A DNA stretch of 64,000 bases from Streptomyces echinoruber (GTDB lineage Bacteria > Actinomycetota > Actinomycetes > Streptomycetales > Streptomycetaceae): the NCBI RefSeq assembly GCF_014651135.1, contig NZ_BMWH01000004.1, positions 62,001-126,000 of the forward strand. The letters are read 5' to 3'. The notes beneath the pieces are model-generated. The model had not been told where the DNA came from. It saw only the letters and a program-made list of their open reading frames with translations, and did no database searches. Made by a program: the position numbers and the translations under genes. Of the stretch, positions 33,425-42,705 are shown piece after piece. Position 1 is the first letter of the stretch. Every line of letters starts with the position of its first letter.

Positions 33425-36099
33425 GCGGAGCCTCCGATCAGGGTGAGGAAGGCGTCTTCGAGGCGGCGGTGCGGGCCGACCGACGCCACCGGCACGTCCA
33501 GCCGGACCAGTTCGGCGACCAGGTCGTGGGCGCCCGCCCCGGGGGCCAGGCGGACCACCAGGCCGTCGTCGGTGCGCACGGCGGAGGCGACGGCCGGCAG
33601 GGCGGCCACCTTCTCCACGACCGGCTCCGCCACGGGTGCGGCGGTGCCGACCAGCAGCGTGTCGCCGGAGCCGATGATCTCGCGCACCGGGCCGGCCCGG
33701 ACCAGGCGGCCGCGGTCCATGACCACCAGGTGGGTGCAGGTCTGCTCGACCTCCGCCAGCAGGTGGCTGGAGACGATCACCGTGCGGCCGCCGGCCGCGT
33801 AACGGATCATCACCTCGCGCATCTCGCGGATCTGCGGCGGGTCCAGGCCGTTGGTGGGCTCGTCGAGGATGAGCAGGTCGGGCAGGCCCAGCATGGCCTG
33901 GGCGAGGGCCAGGCGCTGGCGCATGCCCTGCGAGTAGGTGCGCACCGCGCGGTCGATGGGGTCTCCCCCGTTCGAGCGCGGCCGGGAACTCGGGGAAGCC
34001 CCGCCGAGCCCGGCGATCTCCAGGGCCTCCTCCAGGTGGGCGTCCTCGGGCGGGCGGCCGGTGGCGCGCCAGTACAGCTCCAGGTTCTCCCGGCCGGACA
34101 GGTGGGGCAGGAAGCCCGCGCCCTCGACGAAGGCGCCGACCCGGGACAGCACCGGCGCGCCCGGGCGGACGGCGTGGCCGAAGACGCGGATCTCGCCGTC
34201 GTCCGGGGTGATCAGGCCCATCAGCATGCGCAGGGTGGTGGTCTTGCCCGCGCCGTTGGGGCCGAGCAGGCCCAGCACCTGGCCCTGGTCGACGCGGAAG
34301 GACAGGTTCCTGACCGCGTACCGGTCCGCGGCCCCGGCGTACCGCTTGCTCAGGCCGGTGATCTGCAGCGGCACGTCGGCGAGGGCGGGGTCGGGCGCGG
34401 GGGCCGCCGTGCGCCGGCGCGCCGTCAGCAGCAGGGCGAGCGCGGTCGCGGCGCCGGCGAGGGGCAGCCACCACGTCCAGGACGGCAGCGGGGCGGCCGC
34501 GGTTCTCACGCCGGGGGCCGTGGGCACGGTGAGGGCGCTTTTCAGGGAGACGGTGTAGGTGGCCGGGGCGGTCGGGGAGGCGTAGCCGAGGTCGGTGGAG
34601 GCGAGGACCAGGCGGAGGCGGTGACCGGAGCGCACCTCGTGGTCGATCGCCGGGAGGGTGACCGTCACGTCCCGGCCGGCTGCGGCGCCCGGCACACGCA
34701 GCGGGGCGACCAGCCGGGCGGGCAGCACCGGGCGGGAGTCGCCGGGGCCGACGTCGTAGAGCTTGGCGAAGAGCACGGCGTCGGGGGCGGTGGACGTGAC
34801 GTGCACGGTGACCGTGGGGGTGCCGGTGATCTGCAGGTCGCCGCGGACGGGTGCCGACTCGAAGGCGGCGAACTGGCCGGGGAAGTCGACCGACACGCCG
34901 ACGCCGAGGGCGGACAGCTCTCCCAGGCCCTGGGCGCCGCCGAGGCCGGGCAGGGAGGAGACGGCGGGCGGGCTGGCGCCGGCCGGGTTGGCGACGTGCT
35001 GCGGGCCGCCGGTGAGGGCGACGGTGCGGAGCCCGCTGCGCAGGCCGGGGTAGGCGTCCGCGCTCGCGCCGCGCAACCGGGCGGTCCCGTCGGTGGAGTC
35101 GACGCCTCCGGTGCGGGTGACGCGGAAGGCGGGGCCGGTGCCGGCGCCCGTCTCGCCCTTGAGGTAGCGGTCGAACCAGGCCCGTACGCGCGCCTGGACG
35201 CGGCCGGTCTCCACCTCGCCGCCGTCGTGCCCGCCGGCGATCCAGTCGACGTCGACCGGGGCGCCGTTCGCGCGGATCGCGCGGGCGGCGCGGTCGGCCT
35301 GGTCGAGGGGGAAGAGGGAGTCGGTCTGCCCCTGCACCAGCAGGGCCGGCACCTTGATGCGGTCGGCGACGGCGGACGGCGAGCGCTCCCGGAGCAGCCG
35401 GCGGGCGGCGGCGTCCGGGACGCCGGAGCGGGCCACCCGCTCGTACATGCGGCACAGCTCGGGCTCGAACCGTGCGCAGCCGCCGCCGGAGGTGACGAAA
35501 AGGCTCGTCCACAGCCGCTTGAAGACGCCGCCGGGGAAGAGGGCGTCGGCCAGGTTCCAGTAGGTGGCCGCCGGGGCGACGGCGTCCACCCGGTGGTCGT
35601 ACCCGGCGGCGAGCAGGGCGAGGGCGCCGCCGTAGGAGGCGCCGGCGACGCCGACGCGCGGGTCGCCGGGCCGGTCGAGCCGGACCTGCGGCTGCCGGGC
35701 CAGCCAGTCGATCAGCTGCGAGACGTCGGCGACCTCGCCCCGCGGGTCGTTCAGCCCGATCCTGCCGGTCGACCTGCCGAAACCGCGCGCCGACCAGGTG
35801 AGGACCGCGTACCCGTCCCCCGCCAGCTCCTCGGCCTGCCGCCGCACGTCGTCCTTGCTGTCGCCGAAGCCGTGGGCGAGCAGCACGGCCGGGCGGCGGC
35901 CGGCGGCGGTGGAGACGAAGTAGGAGGTGTCCAGGCGCACCCCGTCGGCGGACAGGACCCGGTCGGTGCGGCGCACCGCGGGTGTGCCGCCGAAGGCGGC
36001 GGTCGTCCACACGCCGGCCACGGCGAGCACGACCACGGCGGCCAGGGCGGCGATCAGCCGCCGGGGCCCGCGCGGCGGTCGGGGCAGTCGAAGATCCAT
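33421..36099 (-). CDS. Alpha/beta-hydrolase (CocE/PepX-like) fused to an ABC ATPase
   Basis: An 892-residue fusion. An N-terminal TM/signal helix (LIAALAAVVVLAVAGVWTTA) is followed by an S15/CocE-type hydrolase with LLAHGFGDSKDD, GASYGG (nucleophile Ser), a GGHDGG His region and a jelly-roll domain (VTLPAIDHEVRSGHRLRLVL). A second TM helix (WLPLAGAATALALLLTA) then leads to a cytoplasmic ABC domain: LGLLGPNGAGKTTTLRMLMG, signature YSQGMRQRLALAQAM, LLILDEPTNGLD and the SSH switch. The topology places the hydrolase outside and the ATPase inside. Together with the following permease it would form an exporter with its own extracellular hydrolase. A ~14-residue insertion precedes the signature motif. 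Confidence 0.9.
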   Translation of the reverse strand: MDLRLPRPPRGPRRLIAALAAVVVLAVAGVWTTAAFGGTPAVRRTDRVLSADGVRLDTSYFVSTAAGRRPAVLLAHGFGDSKDDVRRQAEELAGDGYAVLTWSARGFGRSTGRIGLNDPRGEVADVSQLIDWLARQPQVRLDRPGDPRVGVAGASYGGALALLAAGYDHRVDAVAPAATYWNLADALFPGGVFKRLWTSLFVTSGGGCARFEPELCRMYERVARSGVPDAAARRLLRERSPSAVADRIKVPALLVQGQTDSLFPLDQADRAARAIRANGAPVDVDWIAGGHDGGEVETGRVQARVRAWFDRYLKGETGAGTGPAFRVTRTGGVDSTDGTARLRGASADAYPGLRSGLRTVALTGGPQHVANPAGASPPAVSSLPGLGGAQGLGELSALGVGVSVDFPGQFAAFESAPVRGDLQITGTPTVTVHVTSTAPDAVLFAKLYDVGPGDSRPVLPARLVAPLRVPGAAAGRDVTVTLPAIDHEVRSGHRLRLVLASTDLGYASPTAPATYTVSLKSALTVPTAPGVRTAAAPLPSWTWWLPLAGAATALALLLTARRRTAAPAPDPALADVPLQITGLSKRYAGAADRYAVRNLSFRVDQGQVLGLLGPNGAGKTTTLRMLMGLITPDDGEIRVFGHAVRPGAPVLSRVGAFVEGAGFLPHLSGRENLELYWRATGRPPEDAHLEEALEIAGLGGASPSSRPRSNGGDPIDRAVRTYSQGMRQRLALAQAMLGLPDLLILDEPTNGLDPPQIREMREVMIRYAAGGRTVIVSSHLLAEVEQTCTHLVVMDRGRLVRAGPVREIIGSGDTLLVGTAAPVAEPVVEKVAALPAVASAVRTDDGLVVRLAPGAGAHDLVAELVRLDVPVASVGPHRRLEDAFLTLIGGSA
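33961..34001. repeat. Small interspersed inverted repeat inside the ATPase gene
   Basis: CTCCCCCGTTCGAG and ACTCGGGGAAG arms lie in the ABC domain between the GLGG and TYSQGM elements. The peptide ASPSSRPRSNGGDP it encodes interrupts an otherwise standard ABC sequence in frame. Similar short GC-rich elements reading SPPFERGRELGE on the other strand are familiar in Streptomyces genomes. Confidence 0.6.
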
Positions 36100-36192
36100 G
36101 CGTCAACGGTACGGGCCGCCGCCGACAGCCGCGGCGGCCTGTGGACAAAGCCCGCGCACCTTCCCGGGCGTACCGCACCCGCCGCGGCGTAC

Positions 36193-36310
36193 CGCGCCCG
36201 TGGTACGCCGTCACACGACGGTGCACCCGTGGTACGCCGTCCATACGAAGGCGCACCCGCGGTACGCCCGTCATACGAAGGCACACCCGTGGTACCGCGT
36301 GGTACGAAGG
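36193..36310. repeat. Four tandem ~29-30-bp repeats ending at a ribosome site
   Basis: Units with core CCCGTGGTACGCCGTCATAC and trailing GAAGG repeat at about 36193, 36222, 36251 and 36281. The GAAGG of the last unit is the ribosome site of the GNAT gene, three bases from its ATG. No other promoter is visible in the 214-bp gap. Confidence 0.8.
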
Positions 36311-36313
36311 CGC

Positions 36314-36745
36314 ATGGACGCACGCATCGAGATCCGGCGGGCCGCCTCGCTCGCCGAGGTCGCCGCCGCCGAGCACCTCTTCGACCATCCGGTGCGCCCC
36401 GAGTGGGCCGAACGGTTCCTCACCGCGCCCGGCCACCACCTGCTCCTGGCCCGCCTCGACGGCCGGGACGTGCCGGTCGGGTTCGTCAGCGGCGTGGAGA
36501 CGGTCCACCCCGACAAGGGCACCGAGATGTTCCTGTACGAGCTGGGGGTCGCCGAACCGTTCCGGCGCCGGGGCATCGGGCGGGCGCTGGTGGTGCGGCT
36601 GGCCCGGCTGGCGCGGGAGCGGGGCTGCTACGGCATGTGGGTCGGGGTGGACACCGGCAACGACGTCGCCCTCGCCGCGTACCGGAGTGCGGGCGGCGAG
36701 GGCGAGGGGACGTGCACGGTGGTGACGTGGGATTTCACCGGGTGA
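36314..36745 (+). CDS. GNAT N-acetyltransferase
   Basis: A 143-residue single-domain acetyltransferase. The acetyl-CoA loop is ELGVAEPFRRRGIGRALVVR (R-x-x-G-x-G/A type), preceded by VGFVSGVETVHPDKGTEMFL and followed by YGMWVGVDTGNDVALAAYRS. The pattern resembles the aminoglycoside AAC(3)-I group (YDLAV ... RRQGIA ... AVALY), but the substrate cannot be inferred. The start is chosen from the conserved MDARIEIRRA beginning. Its 3' end lies in a 25-bp tandem duplication. Confidence 0.88.
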   Translation: MDARIEIRRAASLAEVAAAEHLFDHPVRPEWAERFLTAPGHHLLLARLDGRDVPVGFVSGVETVHPDKGTEMFLYELGVAEPFRRRGIGRALVVRLARLARERGCYGMWVGVDTGNDVALAAYRSAGGEGEGTCTVVTWDFTG

Positions 36746-36785
36746 GGCGCGTCGGGAGCGCACCGGGTGAGGCGCGTCAGGAGCG
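36736..36785. repeat. 25-bp tandem duplication across two gene ends
   Basis: CACCGGGTGAGGCGCGTCGGGAGCG (36736-36760) is repeated at 36761-36785 with one change. The first copy holds the GNAT stop; the second holds the stop of the convergent APC permease. Confidence 0.88.
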
Positions 36786-38183
36786 CGCGTCCTCCGGGAG
36801 GGTCACCAGCCAGCGGGTGTCGCGGCGCGGGCGCAGGTAGAGGACCCAGTAGAGGGTGGCGGCGGCGGTGATGCCGCCGGTCCACAGCAGGTGAGCCGCC
36901 TCCTGCTGGACGAGGACGTACGCCAGGACCGCGATGAGCAGCGCCGGCACCACGGGCCACAGCGGCATCCGCCACGCGTGCGCGTGGCGGTGGTCGCCGC
37001 GCCGGCCGAGCAGGGCGGCGAGGGCGACGAGCAGGTACATGCCGGTCACGGACACGCCCGTGACGCCGTACAGGGTGTCCAGGTTGACGAAGCACAGCAG
37101 CGCGCCGGGCACGCCCACCGCGAGCGTGGAGACCCACGGGGAGCCGAAGCGGCCCAGCTTGGCGAAGACATCGTTCACCGGCTGGGGCCAGGCCTTGTCG
37201 CGGGCGGAGGCGAACAGCACGCGCGAGTTCTGGATGACCATGACGATGCCCGCGTTCACGATGGCCAGGGCCACGCAGAGGCTGACGAAGGTGCCGACGG
37301 CGGAGTCGGACCAGGCGGTGACCATGCCGCCGATGTCGCCGCCGGTGAGCTGCTGCAGGTCGGAGGCGCCCAGGGTGATGGCGACGACCGGGACGAGGAT
37401 GACCACGGTGGAGATGGCGAGGGTGGCCAGGACCGTGCGGGCGACGCTGCGGCGCGGGTCCTCCAGCTCCTCGGAGAGGTAGACGGCGGTGGAGAAGCCC
37501 TGGGTGACGAAGAGGGCGATGGCGAGCCCGGAGACCACCAGCAGGGCCGTCACGGTGTCCGGGTGCCCGTCCGTGCCCGCGACCCGCATCGAGACCAGGC
37601 TGCCCAGGCCGCGGTGTCCGTGGGTGAAGCCGAGGAGGGCGACCACGGCCGCGGCGACGACCTCCAGGACCAGGAAGACGCCGGTGATCCAGGCGTTGGC
37701 GCGCAGGTCGAGCAGGCCGGCCAGGGTGGCGAGCAGCATCACGCCGGCGCCGGTCCAGGACGCGTCGAGGTGGACGACGGGGGCGAGGTAGTCGGCCGTG
37801 CCCAGGGCGATGACCGGCGGGACGATCATCACGACCAGCAGGGACAGCACGAACACCAGCCAGCCCGCCAGCCGCCCGGCCAGTGTGGAGACCATGGCGT
37901 ACTCGCCGCCCGCGCTCGGGACGAGCGTGCCCAGCTCCGCGTAGCAGAACGCCACGGCGACGCACAGCAGGGAGCCGAGGGCGATGGTCAGGGCGGTGGC
38001 GGTGCCCAGGGAGCCGAACAGGTCGGGCACGACCACGAACAGCGTCGAGGCCGGGGTCACGCAGGACAGCGTCAGCAGGGTGCCGCCCACGACGCCGATG
38101 GAGCGCTTGAGCGTCTGGGGCCTGGCGGTGCCGTCCGGCGCCGGGGCGGCGCCGGTGTCGGCGGGGCGGAGCGTATCGGTCAT
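36777..38183 (-). CDS. APC-family amino acid permease
   Basis: A 468-residue membrane protein with about 12 helices. It has the APC start KRSIGVVGGTLLTLSCVTPA, FCYAELGTLVPSAGGEYAMV, TQGFSTAVYLSEELEDPRRS and IQNSRVLFASARDKAWPQPV. It should import an amino acid or polyamine by cation symport; the substrate is not determined. The ATG (MTDTLRPADT) is chosen over an upstream in-frame ATG because the conserved protein begins here. It is convergent with the GNAT gene. Confidence 0.93.
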   Translation of the reverse strand: MTDTLRPADTGAAPAPDGTARPQTLKRSIGVVGGTLLTLSCVTPASTLFVVVPDLFGSLGTATALTIALGSLLCVAVAFCYAELGTLVPSAGGEYAMVSTLAGRLAGWLVFVLSLLVVMIVPPVIALGTADYLAPVVHLDASWTGAGVMLLATLAGLLDLRANAWITGVFLVLEVVAAAVVALLGFTHGHRGLGSLVSMRVAGTDGHPDTVTALLVVSGLAIALFVTQGFSTAVYLSEELEDPRRSVARTVLATLAISTVVILVPVVAITLGASDLQQLTGGDIGGMVTAWSDSAVGTFVSLCVALAIVNAGIVMVIQNSRVLFASARDKAWPQPVNDVFAKLGRFGSPWVSTLAVGVPGALLCFVNLDTLYGVTGVSVTGMYLLVALAALLGRRGDHRHAHAWRMPLWPVVPALLIAVLAYVLVQQEAAHLLWTGGITAAATLYWVLYLRPRRDTRWLVTLPEDARS

Positions 38184-38375
38184 GCGGCGGTTCCGATCGA
38201 CTCGTGCAGCGGATTGCGCAGCATGGAACATCGACGAAAACCGGCGCGTCAATGGGTTCTTGCCTACGGATTCAGTGGGTCACCCGGCTTCTCGCTGCCG
38301 CTTATCGCAGCAAGGTCCAAGCGGTTGCCCTGGTTCGCACCGTACGGGAACCGCAGCGCCCGTCCGCAAAAAAAC

Positions 38376-38402
38376 GAGGCCGTCCGCATGACGGACGGCC
38401 TC
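38376..38402 (-). terminator. Rho-independent terminator after mmsA
   Basis: An 11-bp stem (GAGGCCGTCCG / CGGACGGCCTC) with loop CATGA, followed on the minus strand by seven Ts (the A-run at 38368-38374). The surrounding 38184-38517 gap otherwise holds GC-rich direct repeats (CCCCGGGCGGCCCCTTCGG) and the permease promoter region, with no gene. Confidence 0.93.
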
Positions 38403-38517
38403 TGCCGGCTCCGGGCGGCCCCTCAGCGCCCCGGGCGGCCCCTTCGGGCCCCGGGGCCCTCGGATCCCCGGGCGGCCCCTTCGGCCCCCGACGGTCCCCT
38501 CGGGGCCGCGGGCGGCC

Positions 38518-40020
38518 TCAGTGGTTGCGCGGGAAGCCCAGGTCCACGCCCGCGGGGGCGTCGGCCGGGTCGGGCCAGCGGGAGGTGATGACCTTGCCGC
38601 GGGTGTAGAAGTGGGTGCCGTCGTTGCCGTAGATGTGGTGGTCGCCGAAGAGGGAGTCCTTCCAGCCGCCGAAGGAGTGGTAGCCCACCGGCACCGGGAT
38701 CGGCACGTTCACGCCGACCATGCCGGCCTCGACCTCGAGCTGGAAGCGGCGGGCGGCGCCGCCGTCCCGGGTGAAGATCGCGGTGCCGTTGCCGAAGGGC
38801 GAGGCGTTGATGAGCGCCACGGCCTCCTCGTACGTCTCGGCGCGCAGCACGCACAGCACCGGGCCGAAGATCTCGTCCCGGTAGGCCTTCGCGGTCACCG
38901 GCACCTTGTCCAGCAGCGAGATGCCGATCCAGTGGCCGTTCTCGTATCCCTCGACGGTGTAGCCGGTGCCGTCCAGGACGACCTCGCAGCCCTCGGCCGC
39001 CGCGCCCCGCACGTAGGAGGCCACCTTGTCGCGGTGCGCCTTGGTGATCAGCGGGCCCATCTCGCTCGCCGGGTCGTTGCCGGGGCCGATCTTGATCTTC
39101 TCGGCGCGTTCGCGGATCTTCTCCACCAGCGTGTCGCCGATCGCGCCGACGGCGACCACCGCGGAGATGGCCATGCAGCGCTCGCCCGCGGAGCCGTAGG
39201 CGGCCGACACGGCGGCGTCGGCGGCGGCGTCGAGGTCGGCGTCGGGCAGCACCAGCATGTGGTTCTTGGCGCCGCCCAGGGCCTGCACGCGCTTGCCGTG
39301 GGCGGCGGCGGTGGCGTGGATGTACTTCGCGATGGGGGTGGAGCCGACGAAGGAGACGGCCTTGACGTCGGGGTGCTCCAGGAGCCGGTCGACGGCCACC
39401 TTGTCGCCGTGCACGATGTTGAACACGCCGTCGGGCAGCCCGGCCTCGGCCAGCAGCTCGGCGAGGCGGACGGAGGCCGAGGGGTCCTTCTCGCTGGGCT
39501 TCAGTACGAAGGTGTTGCCGCAGGCGATGGCGAGGGGGAACATCCACATCGGCACCATCGCCGGGAAGTTGAACGGCGTGATGCCGGCGACGACGCCGAG
39601 CGGCTGGCGGATCGCGGCCACGTCGACCCGGCTGGCGACCTGCGTGGACAGCTCGCCCTTGAGCTGCACGGGGATGCCGCAGGCCAGGTCGACGATCTCC
39701 AGGCCGCGGGCGACCTCGCCGAGCGCGTCGGAGTGCACCTTGCCGTGCTCGGCGGTGATCAGCTCGGCCAGCTCGTCGCGGTGCGCGTCCAGCAGCGCCC
39801 GGAACTTGAACAGGATCGCCGTGCGCTGGGCCAGCGAGGACTGGCCCCAGGAGGCGAAGGCGTCCTTGGCGGCCGCGACCGCCGCGTCCACCTCCTCCAC
39901 CGACGCGAAGGCGACCTTGGCGGTGACCTCGCCGGTCGCCGGGTCGGTGACCGGCCCGTACGTCCCCGAGGTGCCCTCGACGGTCTTCCCGCCGATCCAG
40001 TGGTTGACGACCTTCGTCAT
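38518..40020 (-). CDS. mmsA: CoA-acylating methylmalonate-semialdehyde dehydrogenase
   Basis: A 500-residue aldehyde dehydrogenase. It has GITPFNFPAMVPMWMFPLAI, GNTFVLKPSEKDPSASVRLA, FVGSTPIAKYI, and the catalytic Cys in YGSAGERCMAIS. The usual catalytic-base Glu is replaced in LGGAKNHMLV, as in the CoA-dependent MmsA/IolA subgroup. The end PIPVPVGYHSFGGWKDSLFG is also diagnostic. It converts malonate or methylmalonate semialdehyde to acetyl- or propionyl-CoA, the last step of inositol and valine catabolism. The ATG lies nine bases after the iolD stop. Confidence 0.95.
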   Translation of the reverse strand: MTKVVNHWIGGKTVEGTSGTYGPVTDPATGEVTAKVAFASVEEVDAAVAAAKDAFASWGQSSLAQRTAILFKFRALLDAHRDELAELITAEHGKVHSDALGEVARGLEIVDLACGIPVQLKGELSTQVASRVDVAAIRQPLGVVAGITPFNFPAMVPMWMFPLAIACGNTFVLKPSEKDPSASVRLAELLAEAGLPDGVFNIVHGDKVAVDRLLEHPDVKAVSFVGSTPIAKYIHATAAAHGKRVQALGGAKNHMLVLPDADLDAAADAAVSAAYGSAGERCMAISAVVAVGAIGDTLVEKIRERAEKIKIGPGNDPASEMGPLITKAHRDKVASYVRGAAAEGCEVVLDGTGYTVEGYENGHWIGISLLDKVPVTAKAYRDEIFGPVLCVLRAETYEEAVALINASPFGNGTAIFTRDGGAARRFQLEVEAGMVGVNVPIPVPVGYHSFGGWKDSLFGDHHIYGNDGTHFYTRGKVITSRWPDPADAPAGVDLGFPRNH

Positions 40021-40028
40021 GGCTCCAG

Positions 40029-41922
40029 TCACTCCTTACGCAGATGGCGGCGCCGGGTGGAGACGTGCCGTTCGTACAGCTCGCGCGCCTTGACCGCGGC
40101 CGCCCGGGTCGCGGTGGCGGCCACAGGTACATCCCACCAGGCCTGCGCCGGGGGCGCGCCCGACACTGTGTCTGCGGTTTCGGTCTCGACGTAGACACAT
40201 GTGGGGGTGTCCGCGGCCCGGGCCTCGGCGAGCGCGTCCCGCAGGTGGCCGGCGCTCCGCACGCGCAGCACCCGCATCCCGAGGCCGGCCGCGTTGGCGG
40301 CGAGGTCGACCGGCAGCGGGGCGCCGGTGAAGGTTCCGTCGGCGGCCCGGTGGCGGTAGGCGGTGCCGAAGCGCTCCCCGCCGGTCGCCTCCGACAGGCC
40401 GCCGATGGAGGCGTAGCCGTGGTTCTGCAGGACCACGACCTTGATCGCGACGCCCTCCTGCACGGCGGTGACGATCTCGGTGGGCATCATCAGGTAGGTG
40501 CCGTCGCCGACCAGCGCCCACACCGGCCGCTCGGGTGCCGCGAGCTTCACGCCGATCGCCGCGGGGATCTCGTAGCCCATGCAGGAGTAGCCGTACTCCA
40601 CGTGGTACTGGTCGCGGGACCGCGTCCGCCACAGCTTGTGCAGGTCGCCCGGGAGCGAGCCGGCCGCGTTGACGACGACGTCCGTGTCGTCGACGACCGC
40701 GTCGAGGGCGCCCAGCACCTGCGGCTGGGTGGGCCGGAAGTCGGGCTCGTCCACGGCGAAGCAGGCGTCGACGCGCTGCTCCCAGCGCTCCTTGTCCTCG
40801 GTGTACTCGGTGACGTAGGAGTCCGCGACCCGGTGGCCGGTCCGCCGCAGCTTCCGGGTCAGGGCGCGCAGGCCGCTGCGGGCGTCGGCGACGAGCGGGG
40901 TGCCGGACATCTTGTGGGCGTCGAAGGCGGTGATGTTGAGGTTGAGGAAGCGCACCTCCGGGTGCTCGAACAGGGTGCCGGAGGCGGTGGTGAAGTCGGT
41001 GCAGCGGGTGCCGACGCCGATCACCAGGTCGGCGGTGCGGGCGAGTTCGTCGGCGGTGGCGGTGCCGGTGTGGCCGACGCCGCCCACGTCCTGCGGGTGG
41101 TCGAAACGCAGGGAGCCCTTGCCGGCCTGGGTGGAGGCCACCGGGATGCCGGTGGCCTCGGCGAACTCGGCGAGGGCGGCCTCGGCGCGGCTGTGGCGGA
41201 CGCCGCCGCCGGCGACGACCAGGGGGGCGGCGGGCGGCGCGGACCAGGCGGACGGCGGCGGCGAGTTCGGCCGGGTCGGGCTCGGGCCGCCGTATCGTCC
41301 AGGTCCGCTCGGCGAGGAACTCCTCCGGCCAGTCGTACGCCTCGGCCTGCACGTCCTGCGGCAGGGCGAGGGTGACCGCGCCGGTCTCGACCGGGTCGGT
41401 GAGCACCCGCATCGCCTGCAGCGCCGACGGGATCAGCGCCTCCGGGCGGGTGATCCGGTCGAAGTACCGGGAGACCGGGCGCAGGCAGTCGTTGACGGAC
41501 ACGTCGCCCGCGTAGGGCACCTCCAGTTGCTGCAGCACCGGGTCGGCGGGGCGGGTGGCGAAGCAGTCGCCGGGCAGCAGCAGCACCGGCAGGTGGTTGA
41601 TGGTGGCCAGGGCGGCACCGGTGACCAGGTTGGTGGCGCCGGGCCCGATGGAGGTGGTCACCGCGTGCGTGGAGAGCCGGTTGCGGTGCCGGGCGTGGCC
41701 GACGGCCGCGTGCACCATGGCCTGCTCGTTGCGGCCCTGGTGGTACGGCATCACGTCGGCGTACTCCACCAGCGCCTGGCCGATCCCGGCGACGTTGCCG
41801 TGGCCGAAGATGCCCCAGGTGGCCCCGATGAGCCGCTGCCGCACGCCGTCCCGCTCGGTGTACTGGGCGGCCAGGAACCGCACCAGCGCCTGCGCGACCG
41901 TCAACCTCACCGTCGAGGTCAT
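40029..41922 (-). pseudogene. iolD: 3D-(3,5/4)-trihydroxycyclohexane-1,2-dione hydrolase, frameshifted
   Basis: The N-terminal third (MTSTVRLTVAQALVRFLAAQ to AAVRLVRAARRP) and the rest (IPVASTQAGKGSLRFDHPQD to the end) are in different frames. Reading through the G-run at 41222-41227 with five instead of six Gs restores RRPLVVAGGGVRHSRAEAAL, the usual family sequence, giving 630 residues. So a single inserted base breaks the gene. The TPP-binding region GDGTYLMMPTEIVTAVQEG ... LQNHGYASIGG is intact. IolD opens the inositol-derived ring. Either a real homopolymer frameshift or a sequencing error. Confidence 0.9.
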
Positions 41923-42151
41923 CGGTGTCCCTCCGTCTCGTCCGGGTGACCCGGGTGGAAGCAGATCCCTCCTTCGGATACGGCTGCGGCGGGCCGTCCG
42001 TCTCGACACGGCCGCCCGTGCCGCGCGGGATGGACGGCGGGGACCTCCGGCGCGGGGCCGCGGCGGGCGGGGAGTCGACGCTCGCACTTCGCTCCTGCCA
42101 AGGCGAAGTGGGCTCCCGCGCCGGAGGCGCTCAGGGGGGACGGGCGGCCGG

Positions 42152-42256
42152 TCACGGGGCATCCCGGCCTTCACAGCGGGGCCACGGCGGCGGCGACGCC
42201 GGCGATGTCGTCGGGCGGGCGGCGCGGGGCGCGGCGGCGATCAGGTCGTGCGCCAT
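42152..42256 (-). pseudogene. Vestigial first gene of the inositol operon
   Basis: The promoter, a GAGGGAGGGAAG ribosome site and ATG (MAHDLIAAAPRA) are present, but the frame stops after 34 codons. A different frame ends PPDDIAGVAAAVAPL at 42171, which looks like a genuine protein C-terminus. A large internal deletion joining the start of one coding region to the end of another would explain this. The original product cannot be named. 41923-42151 has no gene. Confidence 0.5.
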
Positions 42257-42284
42257 CGGCTTCCCTCCCTCGGGCTCTCCCCGG

Positions 42285-42328
42285 TTTGTAGCCCGCACGG
42301 GAAGCCCTGTCAATGTTTTGTCCGGACA
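42285..42328 (-). promoter_or_regulatory. Sigma-70-type promoter with adjacent palindromic operator
   Basis: On the minus strand TTGACA (42313-42308) and TACAAA (42290-42285) are separated by 17 bp. Just upstream of the -35 is the palindrome TGTCCGGACA (42319-42328). It would drive the collapsed first inositol gene and iolD-mmsA; the palindrome is a candidate site for a GntR-type inositol repressor, which is not in this window. The remainder of the gap to 42705 holds no gene. Confidence 0.7.
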
Positions 42329-42705
42329 TTCTGACCAGATCTTGGCCGAGGCGCGCCGGGACAGCGGTTTTCGGCCACGGCGGCCACGGCGGCCACGGCG
42401 ACCGCCCGCGGCGGGGCGCGGACCGATCGGGACGGCGGAGCACGGGGACCCAAGCCGCCGCCTGTCAACGCGCCACGCCCGTGAGCCGGCGTGCGCCTGT
42501 GCGGCACCTGTGTCACAAACGCCACCCGCGTGTCACGCATGTCGCATGTCCGCGGACCCTGGGTCACACCCGGCCGACAGCCCCTGGCCGGTGCGCACCT
42601 CGCATCGTTCACGAAGCACAGGCTTGGTGATCGCCAGCGCAGCGCCCGGCTCCCCCGACGGCCACCCCCGGCCGCCGCCGCGGCGCACGCGAGGAGGTGC
42701 ACGTC

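Noticed and set aside
33469..36840. Long plus-strand frame opposite the hydrolase-ATPase gene
   Set aside because: Gly/Val/Glu-rich antisense shadow of a clear minus-strand gene.
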